This document shows, piece by piece, positions 63,525 to 64,000 of a stretch of DNA of 64,000 nucleotides. The notes beneath the pieces were generated by a model, which was not told the DNA's origin, made no database searches, and was given only the letters and a program-made list of their open reading frames with translations. Positions within the stretch are counted from its first letter, which is position 1; every line of letters begins with the position of its first letter. The translations under genes and the position numbers were made by a program. Origin of the DNA: Ceratotherium simum simum (lineage: Eukaryota; Chordata; Mammalia; Perissodactyla; Rhinocerotidae); NCBI RefSeq assembly GCF_000283155.1, contig NW_004454156.1, positions 31,996,496-32,060,495 on the forward strand, written 5' to 3'.

Positions 63525-63860
63525 TCTCAAAACCTCCACTGACTTTCTGTGACCCAGAGAGTAACATCTATCTTCCTTAGCCGGCTAGTTAAGCCTGTTG
63601 CAAACTGGTTCCCCCTTACAATCCCAGCTCTATCTCCAGGCTAAAAGAACTTCCTAGTATTTCTTGGACCTGTCTTTCAGGACTCAATACCCTTGCATAT
63701 GCATATGCATATGCATATGAAGGAGGAGCAGTAAGGATATTCTAGGGAGGGGGAAACTTCTATCCTTACTTCTTTTCTACTATATGAATGCCTCCTCATC
63801 CTTCACGGCTGAGCTCAAATGCACCTCTCTTCTGTAAATCTTTCCCTGACCACTCATAGC
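63525..63860 (+). repeat. L2 LINE 3' part
   Basis: TCCACTGACTTTCTGTGACC, CCTCATCCTTCACGGCTGAG and CTCAAATGCACCTCTCTTCT. It is interrupted by the hexamer tract at 63694. Confidence 0.75.
63694..63719. repeat. (GCATAT)4 short tandem repeat
   Basis: Four head-to-tail TGCATA units inside an L2. The unit is self-complementary and creates overlapping ATGCATAT octamer-like sites. Confidence 0.9.
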
Positions 63861-64000
63861 AGAAGGTTGCCTCCTAGTATCTTTCTCTCTCCACTCCATT
63901 CTTCATTCCTAATAGAACATTAATTTTGTTTGTAGTCACAATGTCCCCAGCTCCTGTGAATGGATCATGATCCATTTAACATCTAAGCTAATCATTATGA

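Overview
This is mammalian nuclear DNA. It holds the 3' third of one large gene, LARGE1 (xylosyl- and glucuronyltransferase 1, also called LARGE), transcribed from the minus strand, plus about 3.7 kb of sequence beyond its 3' end. Six coding exons with consensus splice sites and compatible phases join into 379 codons plus a TAG stop. Counting back from a 756-residue protein, the first visible codon is residue 378. On that numbering the second DxD motif falls exactly at D563/D565, the published catalytic pair of the glucuronyltransferase domain. One young tRNA-derived SINE of the ERE type (29837-30034), with a perfect 12-bp target-site duplication, points to a perissodactyl, most likely an equid or a close relative. 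All other repeats are old families shared by mammals (MIR, L2, MaLR/ERVL LTRs, hAT-Charlie, L1 3' ends).

Layout from low to high coordinates, which is 3' to 5' for the gene: 1-3714 intergenic; about 3715-5119 3'UTR; 5120-5317 terminal coding exon; 7623-7818, 12993-13139, 31373-31651, 41152-41315 and 58005-58160 the five preceding exons; 58161-64000 part of the next intron upstream. Complete introns are about 2.3, 5.2, 18.2, 9.5 and 16.7 kb. No other protein-coding gene, tRNA, rRNA or CpG-island promoter could be supported on either strand.

Function: LARGE1 is a Golgi type II membrane enzyme. Its N-terminal GT8 domain adds xylose and its C-terminal GT49 domain adds glucuronic acid, building the matriglycan repeat on alpha-dystroglycan that binds laminin. 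This window encodes the last segment of the GT8 domain and all of the GT49 domain. The exon encoding the GT8 DxD motif, the transmembrane segment and the promoter lie outside the window.

The rest is intronic or intergenic fossil DNA. The most informative parts are four nested insertions (MaLR LTR in L2 twice, MER5-like hAT in L2, L1 in L2), the young SINE, a tetranucleotide array close to a splice acceptor, and a few repeat-free blocks with clustered homeodomain- or forkhead-like motifs that may be intronic enhancers. I found no undescribed gene system and do not claim one.
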